From: CAZMGT01 sp964565895
GTDB taxonomy: Bacteria; Armatimonadota; Zipacnadia; UBA1398; CAZMGT01
DNA length: 64,000 nt
Reading direction: 5' to 3'
Assembly (NCBI GenBank): GCA_964565895.1
Contig: CAZMGT010000010.1
Coordinates: forward strand, 1 to 64,000
Part shown: one piece after another, positions 1-9,183 of the stretch
How positions within the stretch are numbered: position 1 is the first letter of the stretch
How the letters are laid out: every line of letters begins with the position of its first letter
Notes under the pieces: generated by a model
Databases searched by the model: none
Told to the model about the DNA's origin: nothing
Seen by the model: only the letters and a program-made list of their open reading frames with translations
Program-made: the position numbers and the translations under genes

Positions 1-676
1 CTGCGCCCGCGGCCGTAGAATCGGGGCCGACAACCACGCTGCTCCCCAGCCCGCCTCCGCCGAACAGCATGCTTAGCGACGCCGTGGGCACGGGCGACCA
101 TGTCCCCCGATACGCCCAGGCGATCTCGTCGGCCACGGGGTCGAGCAGCTCGTGCATCGCCGCCCGCGTCTGGGCATCCACATGCCGGCCATACCAACCA
201 TAAAGCAGCGCCCAGCGGGGAAGCGCCTGGGGCCAGCCGAGCATCAGCGTCGTCGTCCCGTCGCTAATGCCCATCATGCGGTCCTCATATTCCTCCAGCG
301 CCTCCCAGCGCGCGGCAACCTCGCGCGACCACTGGATGCGCCGCTGGTCCTCCTCGGAAAGCGTCCACTCCGGCGGGCCGCCCGGCGTTCCCAGGCCAGG
401 GTGGAAGGGAATCGCCGCCGCCGGCAGGGGCGCCGCGGGAGCGGCCGCTGCCGGGGCCGCCATCGGCCCCTCCTCTTCCTCCTCGTAGTAATACTCCTCT
501 TCCTCCGCCTCCTCTTCCGCGGCATACTCTTCCTCGCTGCCCGGCTCGGCCTGCGCCACGCGCAGCTCCGGCCACGGCGCCGTCTTCTCCCCAAACTTAT
601 AGCTCGCCGCGGCGCACACTACGGCCAGCGCCAAAAACCCCAACAGCAGCAGAAGGTGACTCTTTGCGTTACCCAT
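1..676 (-). CDS. Secreted or membrane-anchored protein with acidic Glu/Tyr-rich stretch, partial
   Basis: The reading frame is open from an ATG at 676 to the window edge, giving 225 codons and no stop, so only the N-terminal part is present. An AGAGG ribosome site lies just before the ATG. Residues 8-24 form one hydrophobic segment (LLLLLGFLALAVVCAAA), either a signal peptide or an N-terminal anchor. Residues 45-69 are almost only Glu, Tyr and Ala, followed by a Pro/Ala linker and a charged region with several Trp. It is the last visible gene of the operon starting at 5246, 46 bases after the PEGA-FGE gene. I do not recognise the family. The Glu/Tyr stretch resembles those in PilN, PilO and the 4524-5246 protein. 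The gene is well supported; its function is unknown. Confidence 0.75.
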   Translation of the reverse strand, partial: MGNAKSHLLLLLGFLALAVVCAAASYKFGEKTAPWPELRVAQAEPGSEEEYAAEEEAEEEEYYYEEEEEGPMAAPAAAAPAAPLPAAAIPFHPGLGTPGGPPEWTLSEEDQRRIQWSREVAARWEALEEYEDRMMGISDGTTTLMLGWPQALPRWALLYGWYGRHVDAQTRAAMHELLDPVADEIAWAYRGTWSPVPTASLSMLFGGGGLGSSVVVGPDSTAAGA

Positions 677-722
677 CGCGCCTCTTCCCATCCGCGCGAA
701 TCTCCCCGGCCGGTGCCCTCCC

Positions 723-2588
723 TCAGAAGCTGCAGCAGCGGAACCCGTGCCCCGGCCAGCTCGCTTCCGATGTCTCCGGCAAACTCCCTGTGCGCAAATA
801 GCGACACGACGCCTCCTCGGCGCCGGAATACCAACCGCCCCCGCGCAGCTCCGGCGGCGCGTCGGGGAACGGCATGCCCGCGAAATCAAACTCCGCCACC
901 CGCTGGTTAAACACCAGCGAGCCATCCGTGCTCCCCGGAAGATCGGGCATAATCGTCGCCGCGATCACCCACTCCTCCAAGTTCCCGCTCATGTCATACA
1001 GCCCGTAGTCGTTCACGCACCTGGGCATCGAGCCCGAGGGCACCACCCCATCGCCCGCCTCCTTGTTGTGCAGCGTGTTGCACGCCGTGGGGTCGAACGC
1101 GTTGCCATAGGGATAGACGGTAACGTTCTTCCCCACGCAGGCGAGCACCCACTCCTCCGCCGTGCACAGCCGCTTGCCCTGCTCCGCGCATTTGATCATC
1201 GCTTCGTAAAACGTCGCCTCTTGGGGCAGGGCGCCCTTTTTGTTCGGGTACTCATATTTGTCAATGCAAAACGCGCGCTCCACCACGCGGAACGTGGGCT
1301 CCACGCCTCCCCCGGGCAACTGCAAAACGTTGGAATATCGCTTGCGCAGCTCTTCGTGCGCGCGGACAAACTCCGAAAGCCCCGCCCCCGCCAGCCGCAG
1401 CCAGGCGATGGACAGCGAGGCATAGCGCGAGGAGAGATCCAGAATGTTTTGCGGGGGCGTGTCAAACCCGTGGACGAAGTCCTCGATCTCCTCGCGGAAA
1501 AAGCCCTCCCTAATGGCCGCTTTTACCGCCGCCTCGGCCGCGGGGTCCGGGTTCCAGAACAGGGCGTCGATCGCCCCGGGCTCGATGAGCACCATATCCG
1601 GCGGGCAGCGGGGAACGTGGCTGCGCAGCTTCTTCCCCCCGATCGTCGCCAGCGCCGGCTCCCCGCCCCCGGGGACATATACCCTCGTTACCCCGTAGTC
1701 GAACCGCCCCTCCGGCCCGATGGCCTCGACCACATGCTCGCCCGCGCCCACATCATACAGCGTCACCGGCGACGGCCGATCGAGCCACAACCCATCCACG
1801 CGCAGCGACAGCCCCGGCGGGTCGGTAACGATGTGCAACGGCGAGGTGTCCGTGTCGCGCATGATGGAAACCTCGCACACCTCTCCCGCGCTCACCTCTA
1901 CCTCCCGCCGAATGGGCAGCGGCTTGGCCTGCAGAACAATGACATGCCGCCCGCTCTGGACAAACGGCACCTCCACGGGCAGCGTCCCGCTGATCGGCTT
2001 GCCGTCCAGCGTCACGCCGCTCACTTCAAGATCGCTGTCGATAACCAGCGTCCCCGCATATTCGCTGCTTGGGATCTCGATCTCCGTCGGGGCATCGCCG
2101 CGAATCTCAAAGAACTTGGTTACCTTTACGTGCGGCCCGCGAATGGTCACGATGTGCGCGCCCTTGGCTAGGTCAGGCTGGGTAAACCCCACGCCCTCCT
2201 GCACCGTGCCCACGCGCTCGCCGTCGATGTAAATCTCCAGGCCGACAAAGTCCGTGTAAATGGTCACCTGATTGCGCACCGCCTCTGAGGCGGGCACGAG
2301 GTTAAAGTGAAACGTGGCGAGCTGCCCCTCCTGAACTTCGATCGTCGGCACGGCCTCGGGGTAAACCCACTTGTCGCTCACTACCTCAAGCACATGGGGC
2401 CCGGGGGCGACGCCGGTTACCGTGGCCGGCGTCTTGCCGATGGACTTGCCGTCAAGCAGCACCTCTACACCCGTGGGCGTCGAGGTAACAAAAACGGCGC
2501 CCCCTTTAAACGCAGCAACAGGCGCTGCGCAAACAAACACGCACAACGCCAGGGCAACGCACAGCCCGCCTTGCCTTGCCATGCGCAT
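723..2588 (-). CDS. Secreted PEGA-repeat protein with C-terminal FGE/sulfatase-modifying-factor-like domain
   Basis: This 621-residue protein starts with a signal peptide (residues 1-26, MRMARQGG then a hydrophobic core ending PVAA). Residues about 30-310 hold four PEGA-type beta repeats, recognisable by phrases such as VLLDGKSIGKTP, IYIDGERVG and VTLDGKPISG. Residues about 326-621 form a formylglycine-generating-enzyme-like fold with DKYEYPN, GKRLCTAEEW, YPYGN, GLYDMSGNLEEW, LRGGGW and GFRCC. In bacteria this domain is often a binding or structural module rather than a catalyst; no role is assigned here. The frame continues upstream to a TTG at 2690, but that would overlap the TPR gene and place 34 basic residues before the signal peptide, so the ATG at 2588 is preferred. 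It is probably a cell-surface or periplasmic component of the 5246-1 operon. Confidence 0.85.
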   Translation of the reverse strand: MRMARQGGLCVALALCVFVCAAPVAAFKGGAVFVTSTPTGVEVLLDGKSIGKTPATVTGVAPGPHVLEVVSDKWVYPEAVPTIEVQEGQLATFHFNLVPASEAVRNQVTIYTDFVGLEIYIDGERVGTVQEGVGFTQPDLAKGAHIVTIRGPHVKVTKFFEIRGDAPTEIEIPSSEYAGTLVIDSDLEVSGVTLDGKPISGTLPVEVPFVQSGRHVIVLQAKPLPIRREVEVSAGEVCEVSIMRDTDTSPLHIVTDPPGLSLRVDGLWLDRPSPVTLYDVGAGEHVVEAIGPEGRFDYGVTRVYVPGGGEPALATIGGKKLRSHVPRCPPDMVLIEPGAIDALFWNPDPAAEAAVKAAIREGFFREEIEDFVHGFDTPPQNILDLSSRYASLSIAWLRLAGAGLSEFVRAHEELRKRYSNVLQLPGGGVEPTFRVVERAFCIDKYEYPNKKGALPQEATFYEAMIKCAEQGKRLCTAEEWVLACVGKNVTVYPYGNAFDPTACNTLHNKEAGDGVVPSGSMPRCVNDYGLYDMSGNLEEWVIAATIMPDLPGSTDGSLVFNQRVAEFDFAGMPFPDAPPELRGGGWYSGAEEASCRYLRTGSLPETSEASWPGHGFRCCSF

Positions 2589-2640
2589 CCACTCCACTGG
2601 CCGACTCCGTCGGTCTCTCGCTACAGCGCTACGCGGCTTT

Positions 2641-4467
2641 CTATTGCAAACGGCGCCGCACCGCCTCCAAGTTCGCCTGATATAGCTCAAGCTTTGCGGG
2701 ATCCTTCAACTGCGCCGCGGCCACCGCGCGGGTAAACGCCCACTGCGCGTCCTCCCACCGGCGCAGTTGCATATATACCTCGCCCAGGTTGTTTAGCGCC
2801 TCGGCGTTGTCCGGATCGTTGGTTACCGCGCGCTCCAGGTAGTCCGCGGCGATGTAGAGCATGCGCGTCGAGCCGCCCGGGTCATAGTCCCCGTGGCGCT
2901 TGGCCATTGCCTTTACCCCGCGGTCGCGATAGCAGAGGCCGGCGTTGGCCAAGGCGATGGAGTGCACCTCGCGCGTCTCTTCCTCCACGGTGGGCATGGG
3001 CGGCGCGGCCTCCACGGCCGTCGTCCCTTCCTCGCCCTCTTCCGCGGCAGCGCCAAACCCGCCTGTGGTTGCCCCCTCTTCCTCGCCGCCTTCCGCGGCA
3101 GCCGCCGCGGTCGTCGCCGAGCTTATCAGCCCCTCCACGATCCCGCGCACCGTGTCTCCTCCCGAGACGCTAACGCCACCCTCGCCGCCTTCTTCCTCGC
3201 CGCCAAAGGCTCCTGCGCCACCGGCGGAGCCCTGCGCTTCGGCGCGCGCGTTCCAATCCTCAATCATGTTGTCGATTATCTCATCCTCGCGAATCCCGTT
3301 ATGCACCAGCCACTCGCCGATCTCCACCGCGCGGCGGCAAAGCCGTGTTGCTTCCTCAAGCCTCCCCTGCCGGCGGTAGACGATGCTCTGGTTTACGTAG
3401 GCCAGGATAACCGAGGTCAGCCCCTCGCGCTCCTGCCGGCGCAGCCGGGCCAGCCGCTTGGGCTTCTGCCGCAGATACTCCACGAGCTGCTCGCCCTTGG
3501 CAATCGCCTTGTCGAACTCCCGCTCGGCGTCCACGAGCTGGCCGTTTTGCAGGTAGATCACGCCCAGGCCGTTCAGGGCGACCACGTGTGGGTGCAGGTT
3601 GTTCCCCGGCCCGTCTTCCTCCTCGGGGTCAATGCGCAAGCACTGCAGATAGTGGAAGATCGCCTCGCGGTTGCGCCCCATGCGCCTGTTCGCCAGGGCC
3701 AGGTCGCACTCCGCGCGCGCCGAACGCGGCGAAAGGTCCTTCAGCCACGAGGCATAGTCGCGCCCCTCTTCCAAATACCCGAGGATTACGGCAAGCTTCG
3801 CCGCATTGCCCAGGGCCAGGTCATAGCTCGGATCCATCACCAGCGCATACTGCGCCTGCTGATAGGCAAGGTCGTTCAGCCGCAGGTCGCAGAGCACCTC
3901 GCAGAACCCGTTGTGCAGGACCTTCAGATACTCCAACATCTCCGCGCGCAGCGAGCCGGAGATGTCCGTCCAATACTCCACCGGCCCGGAGGGAATGCTA
4001 ATCGCCCCCGCGGACACGCCTTCGCCCTCGCCCCCCGCCTCCATCATTGCCCCTTCCCCTTCGCCGGCCGTCTCCGGCGGCTTGGCCACCAGAGGGCTGG
4101 GGAAGCGGTTGATCGCGTCCGCGTAAACGGCAACCGCGTTAAACAGGTCGTCGCGCTTGCGACACTCCTGGGCCAGGGCGTTATAGGCGCCGAACAGTTT
4201 TTTGTAGAGCTCCGACTTAAGCTGCGGCTCCTTCATCCGCCCGCCTTCCAGCGGGTTTTCGTCGTTTAAGATGGCCAGGGCGAGCAGGTAGCACTCGATC
4301 GCGTAGCGATACTGGTCCACGGGGTCGCCGGGCTTAGGCGGCTCGGGCACTTCTTGAATTTCGCCGGCGCCCTCCTCACCCTGCGCCGCGGCGGGCACGT
4401 TCCACGCCAAAATAGCAACCGCGCACAGCGCGACGATTAGCCCAGCCAGCCATCGCTTTGCTCCCAT
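2641..4467 (-). CDS. Secreted tetratricopeptide-repeat protein
   Basis: The 608-residue product has a clear signal peptide (residues 1-29, ending VPAAAQG). Helical repeats of TPR type run through residues about 55-125, 170-320 and 500-590; the clearest is near 555-585 (NAEALNNLGEVYMQLRRWEDAQWAF). A low-complexity Gly/Glu/Ala linker at about 412-490 splits the repeats in two blocks, and another lies at 133-155. The ATG at 4467 follows a strong GGGGAGG site; the longer frame to 4521 would run to the end of the upstream gene. TPR arrays bind proteins, so a periplasmic scaffold role is likely. It lies between two other secreted proteins in one operon, 56 bases after the upstream gene and 52 before the PEGA-FGE start. 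Partner unknown. Confidence 0.85.
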   Translation of the reverse strand: MGAKRWLAGLIVALCAVAILAWNVPAAAQGEEGAGEIQEVPEPPKPGDPVDQYRYAIECYLLALAILNDENPLEGGRMKEPQLKSELYKKLFGAYNALAQECRKRDDLFNAVAVYADAINRFPSPLVAKPPETAGEGEGAMMEAGGEGEGVSAGAISIPSGPVEYWTDISGSLRAEMLEYLKVLHNGFCEVLCDLRLNDLAYQQAQYALVMDPSYDLALGNAAKLAVILGYLEEGRDYASWLKDLSPRSARAECDLALANRRMGRNREAIFHYLQCLRIDPEEEDGPGNNLHPHVVALNGLGVIYLQNGQLVDAEREFDKAIAKGEQLVEYLRQKPKRLARLRRQEREGLTSVILAYVNQSIVYRRQGRLEEATRLCRRAVEIGEWLVHNGIREDEIIDNMIEDWNARAEAQGSAGGAGAFGGEEEGGEGGVSVSGGDTVRGIVEGLISSATTAAAAAEGGEEEGATTGGFGAAAEEGEEGTTAVEAAPPMPTVEEETREVHSIALANAGLCYRDRGVKAMAKRHGDYDPGGSTRMLYIAADYLERAVTNDPDNAEALNNLGEVYMQLRRWEDAQWAFTRAVAAAQLKDPAKLELYQANLEAVRRRLQ

Positions 4468-4523
4468 GGGGTTTCCTCCCCCCGTGCAGGATATGCACAG
4501 GTGCCGTGGGCAGCGCAGCACTG

Positions 4524-5246
4524 CTACTCTTCCTCGCCGCCGCCTTCGCCGCCCTCCGCGGTCGTCCCGCCCGGCGGCGTCCAGATCGTCCGCGTCCCTC
4601 TACCCTTGGCAAAGAGATCGTTCGCGTTGCCCAGCCAAGCGTCGGCGAGACCCATCAACACGTTGGCGTGAATGCGCCGCGCGCGCAGGAGATCCTCGGT
4701 ATATCCCGGCGGAATAAGGCCGGACAGCCCCGTGGTCTCCCCGCCCTCTTCGCCGTAGCCGCCCATGGCCATCGGCGGGGGAGCGGCGCGCGCCGGGCCC
4801 ATCCGCCCGGCCGGCGCAGGCGGCCCTTCGCTCTCTTCGCCGCCTTCGCCCGTCTGCTCCTGATACCAACCGCGCACAAGCTCGATCTTTTGCTTCGCCT
4901 GGGAAAAGGCGCCGATCGCGCCCTTAAAGTTATTGCTCTGCAGGAGGCTCTTGCCGCGGGTGATGAGCTGCTCGCACTCGCTCATCAACCTCCGCGCCCG
5001 CGGGAGGTCATACTGCATCGTCCCTTCCCCGCCCTCTTCCTCCTCATATTCTTCCTCGTCCTCCTCCTCAGCGTAACGCGGCGGCCGCGGCGGCCTGGGC
5101 CTTGCTCCCGGAGGCCCGCCCGGGGCAATCCGCGGCCCGCCGGGCACACGCGGCCCAAGAAGCTGCGCCCAGCCCAAGTCCGCAAAAAGCGCTACAAGAA
5201 GACCAACGATTCCCGCGATGACGAGCACTGCCCACAGCTTTCTCAT
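4524..5246 (-). CDS. Secreted low-complexity protein with Pro-rich and Glu/Tyr-rich segments
   Basis: A 240-residue protein with an N-terminal hydrophobic segment (residues 4-27) that is a signal peptide or anchor. It then has a Pro/Gly/Arg-rich stretch (30-57), a Glu/Tyr/Asp stretch (58-74), and a helical part at about 78-130 (SNNFKGAIGAFSQAKQKIELV) that looks like one TPR hairpin. A second helical part (about 180-215) precedes a Gly/Glu tail. The ATG at 5246 has GGAGGG upstream. It is the first gene of the operon that continues with the TPR and PEGA-FGE proteins, so it may join them in one envelope complex. I do not recognise a family. The acidic Tyr-bearing stretch is shared in style with PilN, PilO and the protein at 1-676. 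Confidence 0.75.
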   Translation of the reverse strand: MRKLWAVLVIAGIVGLLVALFADLGWAQLLGPRVPGGPRIAPGGPPGARPRPPRPPRYAEEEDEEEYEEEEGGEGTMQYDLPRARRLMSECEQLITRGKSLLQSNNFKGAIGAFSQAKQKIELVRGWYQEQTGEGGEESEGPPAPAGRMGPARAAPPPMAMGGYGEEGGETTGLSGLIPPGYTEDLLRARRIHANVLMGLADAWLGNANDLFAKGRGTRTIWTPPGGTTAEGGEGGGEEE

Positions 5247-5291
5247 TTTCCAAAGCCCTCCCTCGGGGCCTCGCTGCCGGCCCCACGAGCT

Positions 5292-5368
5292 ATTCTACAC
5301 CGTCGGCAGCAGTAAATCCTTCGCTGCCTAAACAAACCTTGGCACAACATTAATACCCTGTAATTAAT
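5292..5368 (-). promoter_or_regulatory. AT-rich upstream region, probable promoter of the 5246-1 operon
   Basis: The 238-base gap after ribE contains the only AT-rich patch nearby. Two ATTAAT boxes at 5349-5354 and 5363-5368, eight bases apart, form an inverted repeat. A TAGAAT hexamer on the minus strand at 5292-5297 could be a -10 box, but no convincing -35 lies 16-18 bases away. The location fits a promoter for the operon; the exact boxes are uncertain. Confidence 0.3.
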
Positions 5369-5484
5369 GCCACCTAACCCCCTGCCGTCGCTCCCGCTCC
5401 AGCGTGTGCGGGCCATGTGCGCCACACGGCGCCAGTATAGTTGCCCCGGCAACGCATTGTCAAAAACCGTTGCCCGCGCGCCCC

Positions 5485-6132
5485 CTAGGCAAAGCCGCTG
5501 TCCACCAGCTTTTCCCACGTCAAGCCCCCGCCCTGCTCCGCTTCCCGCTCGCCGGCAAACCGCTCCGCATACTTCGCCAGCACGTCAAGCTCCACGTTAA
5601 CCTTGTCCCCCGGGCGCAGCCGGCCCAGCGTCGTTCGCGCCAGCGTCTCCGGAATCAGCGCCACGCGAAACGTCTGTTCGCGCACGTCAAACGGCGTTAG
5701 GCTCACCCCGTCCACGGCGACGCTGCCCTTCTCCACCACATATTTCAGCGCCTCGCGGGGCAGGACGATCTCCGCCTCCGCGCCCTCCCCCTTGCGCACA
5801 AACGCGCGCACCGTCCCCACGCAGTCCACGTGCCCGTTAACATAGTGCCCGCCGAGCCGCTCGCCGGCCTTCACCGCGCGCTCCAGGTTAACCGCCGACC
5901 CCGTGCGCAGCGCGCCGAGCGTCGTTCGGGCGAGCGTCTCCGCGCTCAGGTCGCACTCAAACCCCGCGCTGTCCACCGCAGTCGCCGTGAGGCACGCGCC
6001 GCTCACGCACACGCTGTCGCCCACAGCGAGGTCCTCAACCACGGCCCGGCAGCGAATGCGCATCTGCGCCCCCGTCCCGCGCCGCACGATCCGCTGCACG
6101 GTGCCTATCTCCTCTACGATGCCCGTGAACAT
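5485..6132 (-). CDS. ribE: Riboflavin synthase (alpha chain)
   Basis: Converts two molecules of 6,7-dimethyl-8-ribityllumazine into riboflavin and a pyrimidine, the last step of vitamin B2 synthesis, in the cytoplasm. The 215-residue length is normal. The protein starts MFTGIVEEIGTV, the family signature, and shows the two lumazine-binding repeats: CVSGACLTAT and GGHYVNGHVD in the first, VAVDGVSLTPFDV in the second. The start lies 19 bases inside the end of ribD, with GAGAGG upstream, so the two are translationally coupled. ribBA and ribH are not in the window and must be elsewhere. Confidence 0.95.
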   Translation of the reverse strand: MFTGIVEEIGTVQRIVRRGTGAQMRIRCRAVVEDLAVGDSVCVSGACLTATAVDSAGFECDLSAETLARTTLGALRTGSAVNLERAVKAGERLGGHYVNGHVDCVGTVRAFVRKGEGAEAEIVLPREALKYVVEKGSVAVDGVSLTPFDVREQTFRVALIPETLARTTLGRLRPGDKVNVELDVLAKYAERFAGEREAEQGGGLTWEKLVDSGFA

Positions 6133-7241
6133 GCCTCTCGCTCAAAATACGCGACAACCTCAACATCCTCGCCGCAGCGCTGCACGCTGACCTCCGCCAG
6201 CGCCACGGCCGCCGCAATTTGATCTATACCCAAATCGCCCACGATCGGAACGCCGCGCGCGCTTCCCAGAAGTTTCGGGGCAAGGTAGAGCACAAGCTTG
6301 TCGGCCAGGCCCTCGCGCACAAAGCTCGTGGCCACCGCGCTGCCCCCCTCGACAAGCAGCGAGAGCACCTCGCGCCGGCCCAGCTCGGCAAGCACAGCGC
6401 CCAGGTCCACCCCCTGCTCCCCGCGCCCCACCTCTACTATTTCGACCCCCTGCGCGCTAAGCCGTTCCCTGTTTTTTGGGTCGTGCTCAGGCCCCGCAAA
6501 AATCACCGTTGGGGCTAGGGAGACGTCGGCCACCCGCGCCTCCGGCGGCGTGCGCAGGGCGCTGTCCAGCACAACGCGCAGGGGCTGCCTTTTCACCTCC
6601 CCCTCGCGCGGCCGCGCGGTAAGCCGCGGGTCGTCGGCGAGCACCGTCCCCACGCCGACAAGCACGGCGTCGCTCGCCGCGCGCAGCGCGTGCACCCGCT
6701 CGTGCGCCGCCTTGCCGCTAACCTTCTCCCCTCCGCGTCCACGCGCGGCAATTTGCCCGTCGAGCGTCGCCGCAAGCTTAAGCGTGACAAACGGCAGCCC
6801 GCTCGCGGACCATTTGAGCCAGGCCTCGTTCTGCCGCCGCGCCCTGCGCTCGAGCAGCCCGTGGGCGACCTCTACCCCCGCCCGCGCCAGCTCCTCCAGC
6901 CCTCCGCCCGACTCCGTCGGGTCGCGCAGGGCGCAGATCACCCGCGCTACCCCCGCCTTGATCAACGCGCCAGTGCACGGCGGTGTTCGTCCATAGCGCG
7001 CGCAGGGCTCGAGGGTAACGTAAACCGTCGCTCCGCGCGCCGCTTCCCCCGCTTGCTGCAAAGCGACGACCTCGGCATGCGGCCCGCCCGCGCGCTCGTG
7101 CCACCCTTCGCCGACGACCCTTCCCCCGGCGACGATCACGCAGCCCACCATGGGGTTGGGGCTCGTCGTTCCCCGCCCGCGCTCGGCGAGCTCCAGCGCG
7201 CGGCGCATGTGCCGCTCGTCTTCTCCGCTCCACTTGCCCAT
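6114..7241 (-). CDS. ribD: Bifunctional riboflavin biosynthesis deaminase/reductase RibD
   Basis: Deaminates the pyrimidine product of GTP cyclohydrolase II and then reduces its ribose side chain with NADPH. The N-terminal deaminase domain (residues about 5-145) has the zinc and proton-relay residues His54 and Glu56 (HAEV) and Cys80 and Cys89 (PCARYGRTPPC; the family usually has Ser-His after the first Cys, here Ala-Arg). The C-terminal reductase domain (about 150-370) begins PFVTLKLAATLDGQIA and includes LLVEGGSAVATSF. 375 residues is the usual size. The ATG follows GTGAGGG, and ribE overlaps its 3' end, forming a two-gene operon. Confidence 0.95.
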   Translation of the reverse strand: MGKWSGEDERHMRRALELAERGRGTTSPNPMVGCVIVAGGRVVGEGWHERAGGPHAEVVALQQAGEAARGATVYVTLEPCARYGRTPPCTGALIKAGVARVICALRDPTESGGGLEELARAGVEVAHGLLERRARRQNEAWLKWSASGLPFVTLKLAATLDGQIAARGRGGEKVSGKAAHERVHALRAASDAVLVGVGTVLADDPRLTARPREGEVKRQPLRVVLDSALRTPPEARVADVSLAPTVIFAGPEHDPKNRERLSAQGVEIVEVGRGEQGVDLGAVLAELGRREVLSLLVEGGSAVATSFVREGLADKLVLYLAPKLLGSARGVPIVGDLGIDQIAAAVALAEVSVQRCGEDVEVVAYFEREACSRAS

Positions 7242-7276
7242 TTGCCCTCACTCGCTATTTCGCTGCTTTTCGTTCG

Positions 7277-7306
7277 TTGACCCTTCCCCTTTCGTTTTGT
7301 TAGCAT
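7277..7306 (+). promoter_or_regulatory. Probable sigma70-type promoter of the GH57 gene
   Basis: TTGACC at 7277-7282 and TAGCAT at 7301-7306 are separated by 18 bases, in the 100-base gap between divergent ribD and the GH57 gene. Transcription would start near 7313, about 29 bases before the ATG. The -10 box is only a fair match. Confidence 0.5.
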
Positions 7307-7341
7307 GGCCCGCGAATTGTCGGGAGAAAAGAGGCTCCGCA

Positions 7342-9087
7342 ATGGTTAATCGGGCAAAGGGCTTTCTCGGGCTCGTCCTCCATGCGCATATTCCCTATGT
7401 TCTGGCCCACGGCCGCTGGCCCCATGGCATGGACTGGCTGTGCGAGGCCGTGGCCGAATCCTACCTTCCCCTGCTCGCCTGCCTACGCCGGCTTGTCGCC
7501 GGTGGCGTCTCTCCGCGGATCACCATCAGCTTTACCCCCGTCCTGTGCGAGCAGCTCGCCGACGCCGGCTTCGCCGAGGAGCTGCGCACATACCTAAACC
7601 AGCGCATCGCTTCTGCGCGCGAGGCCCAGCGCCACTTCTCCTCCTCCGGGCAGGAGGAGATGGCCCCCCTGGCTGCGTTGTGGGAGCGGTTTTATGAGGA
7701 GCAGCTTCGCTTTTTCGACGAGCTCGAGGGCGATATCCTCGCCGCCTTCAAGCAATTGCAGGACGAGGGACACATCGAGCTCATCGCCTCCGCGGCGACG
7801 CACGCCTACTTCCCCCTTCTCGGCCGCGACACAAGCATTCAAGCCCAGGTGCTTCAGGGGATACGGTGCTACGAGCGGTTCTTCGGCCGCAAGCCGCGGG
7901 GGTTTTGGCTGCCCGAGTGCGCCTATCGCCCGCGCTACCGCTGGCGCCCCCCGCAGGGAACGACCGACGAGCCCGAGCCCCCCGCCGTGCTGCGCAAGGG
8001 CGTGGACGAGTTCCTCTCCGAGGCGGGGATTGAGTTTTTCTTCGTCGACGCCCACCTGCTGCGCGGGGGCGAGGCCGTCGGCGTCTACCGCGAGCGGTTT
8101 GAGGCCCTCGCCCGCCTGTGGCAGCAATTCGCCGAGCAGTATCAGCCGCGCGAGCTCGACCGCGAGAAGGACCCCCTGCGCCCCTACCTCGTCTGCTCCG
8201 CCGGCGCGGGCCAGGCCCCGGTAACCGTCCTCGCTCGCGAGCACGATGTGGGCATGCAGGTGTGGAGCGCCGAACGCGGCTATCCCGGCGACGGCAACTA
8301 CCTTGACTTTCACAAAAAATACTTCCCCGGCGGCCTCCGCCTATGGCGCGTTACCGACTGGAAGCTCGACCTCGGGGCCAAGCTCCCCTACGACCCCGAC
8401 GCCGCGCGCAGCCGCATCCCAGAACACGCCGCGCACTTCGTCTCCATCTCCAAGGGCGCGCTCCTCTGGGAGCTGGACAAGGTGGGCACGCCGCGCCTGC
8501 TCTGCTGCCCGTTCGACGCCGAGCTGTTCGGCCACTGGTGGTTCGAGGGAATACAGTGGTTAGAGCAAATGCTCCGACGCCTCGCCGCCGACGAGGACAT
8601 TGCCTCGGCCACCGTCTCCTACTATCTCGAGCACTTCCCCGCGACGACCGTCGTTTCGCTCCCCGAGGGCTCCTGGGGCGAGGGGGGATATCATTACATT
8701 TGGCTTAACGAGTGGACGACGTGGACCTGGCGGCACATCTACGCCTGCGAGGACGCGTTTGCCGAGGTTTTGCGCCAAGCGCCAAAGCCCTTGCCCGAGC
8801 TGGCGGAGAGAATTCTCCGCCAGGCGGCGCGCGAGTTGCTTTTGCTGCAAAGCTCGGACTGGCAGTTTCTCATTAGCACCTGGAACGCGCGCGACTATGC
8901 CGAAATGCGCTTCGATGGCCACCTGCAAGCATTTAATCGCCTCCTCGCCATGGGGCGCACCGCCCTCTCCGGCGGCTCAGTGCGCGACGCTGACCTGCGC
9001 TTCCTCGCCGCCGCCGAGCAGCGCGACAGGCTGTTTCCCGACGTCCAGCTTGACTGGTTCTCCGCGCTTCAGTATCCTGCACAGTAG
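7342..9087 (+). CDS. Glycoside hydrolase family 57 protein, 1,4-alpha-glucan branching enzyme type
   Basis: The 581-residue protein has the GH57 signatures: an N-terminal HAHIPYV (His14, His16), RGFWLPECAY with the likely nucleophile Glu192, and CCPFDAELFGHWWFEG with the likely acid/base Asp392. Sequence style, and a C-terminal helical domain carrying LQSSDWQFLISTWNARDYAE, match the glycogen-branching GH57 enzymes (formerly DUF1957) rather than amylopullulanases. It would form alpha-1,6 branches in glycogen-like polymers in the cytoplasm; no signal peptide is seen. The ATG at 7342 follows a GAGG site; the frame's upstream extension crosses the ribD promoter region and is not used. galT follows on the same strand, suggesting sugar storage or interconversion. 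A close relative with other transferase activity cannot be excluded. Confidence 0.85.
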   Translation: MVNRAKGFLGLVLHAHIPYVLAHGRWPHGMDWLCEAVAESYLPLLACLRRLVAGGVSPRITISFTPVLCEQLADAGFAEELRTYLNQRIASAREAQRHFSSSGQEEMAPLAALWERFYEEQLRFFDELEGDILAAFKQLQDEGHIELIASAATHAYFPLLGRDTSIQAQVLQGIRCYERFFGRKPRGFWLPECAYRPRYRWRPPQGTTDEPEPPAVLRKGVDEFLSEAGIEFFFVDAHLLRGGEAVGVYRERFEALARLWQQFAEQYQPRELDREKDPLRPYLVCSAGAGQAPVTVLAREHDVGMQVWSAERGYPGDGNYLDFHKKYFPGGLRLWRVTDWKLDLGAKLPYDPDAARSRIPEHAAHFVSISKGALLWELDKVGTPRLLCCPFDAELFGHWWFEGIQWLEQMLRRLAADEDIASATVSYYLEHFPATTVVSLPEGSWGEGGYHYIWLNEWTTWTWRHIYACEDAFAEVLRQAPKPLPELAERILRQAARELLLLQSSDWQFLISTWNARDYAEMRFDGHLQAFNRLLAMGRTALSGGSVRDADLRFLAAAEQRDRLFPDVQLDWFSALQYPAQ

Positions 9088-9183
9088 CGGCACGGGCAGG
9101 GAGGTCTGTTGTCCCGTGTCGCGTATATCTGTTTAGCGCGTTGTCGAATGAGCTATTGCTGAGCAGAGAAAGTTGATATTGAC

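Noticed and set aside
747..2171. A 474-codon plus-strand frame opposite the PEGA-FGE gene
   Set aside because: It is antisense to a well-supported gene, and its product is a His/Arg/Pro-rich string without domains, the usual high-GC shadow.
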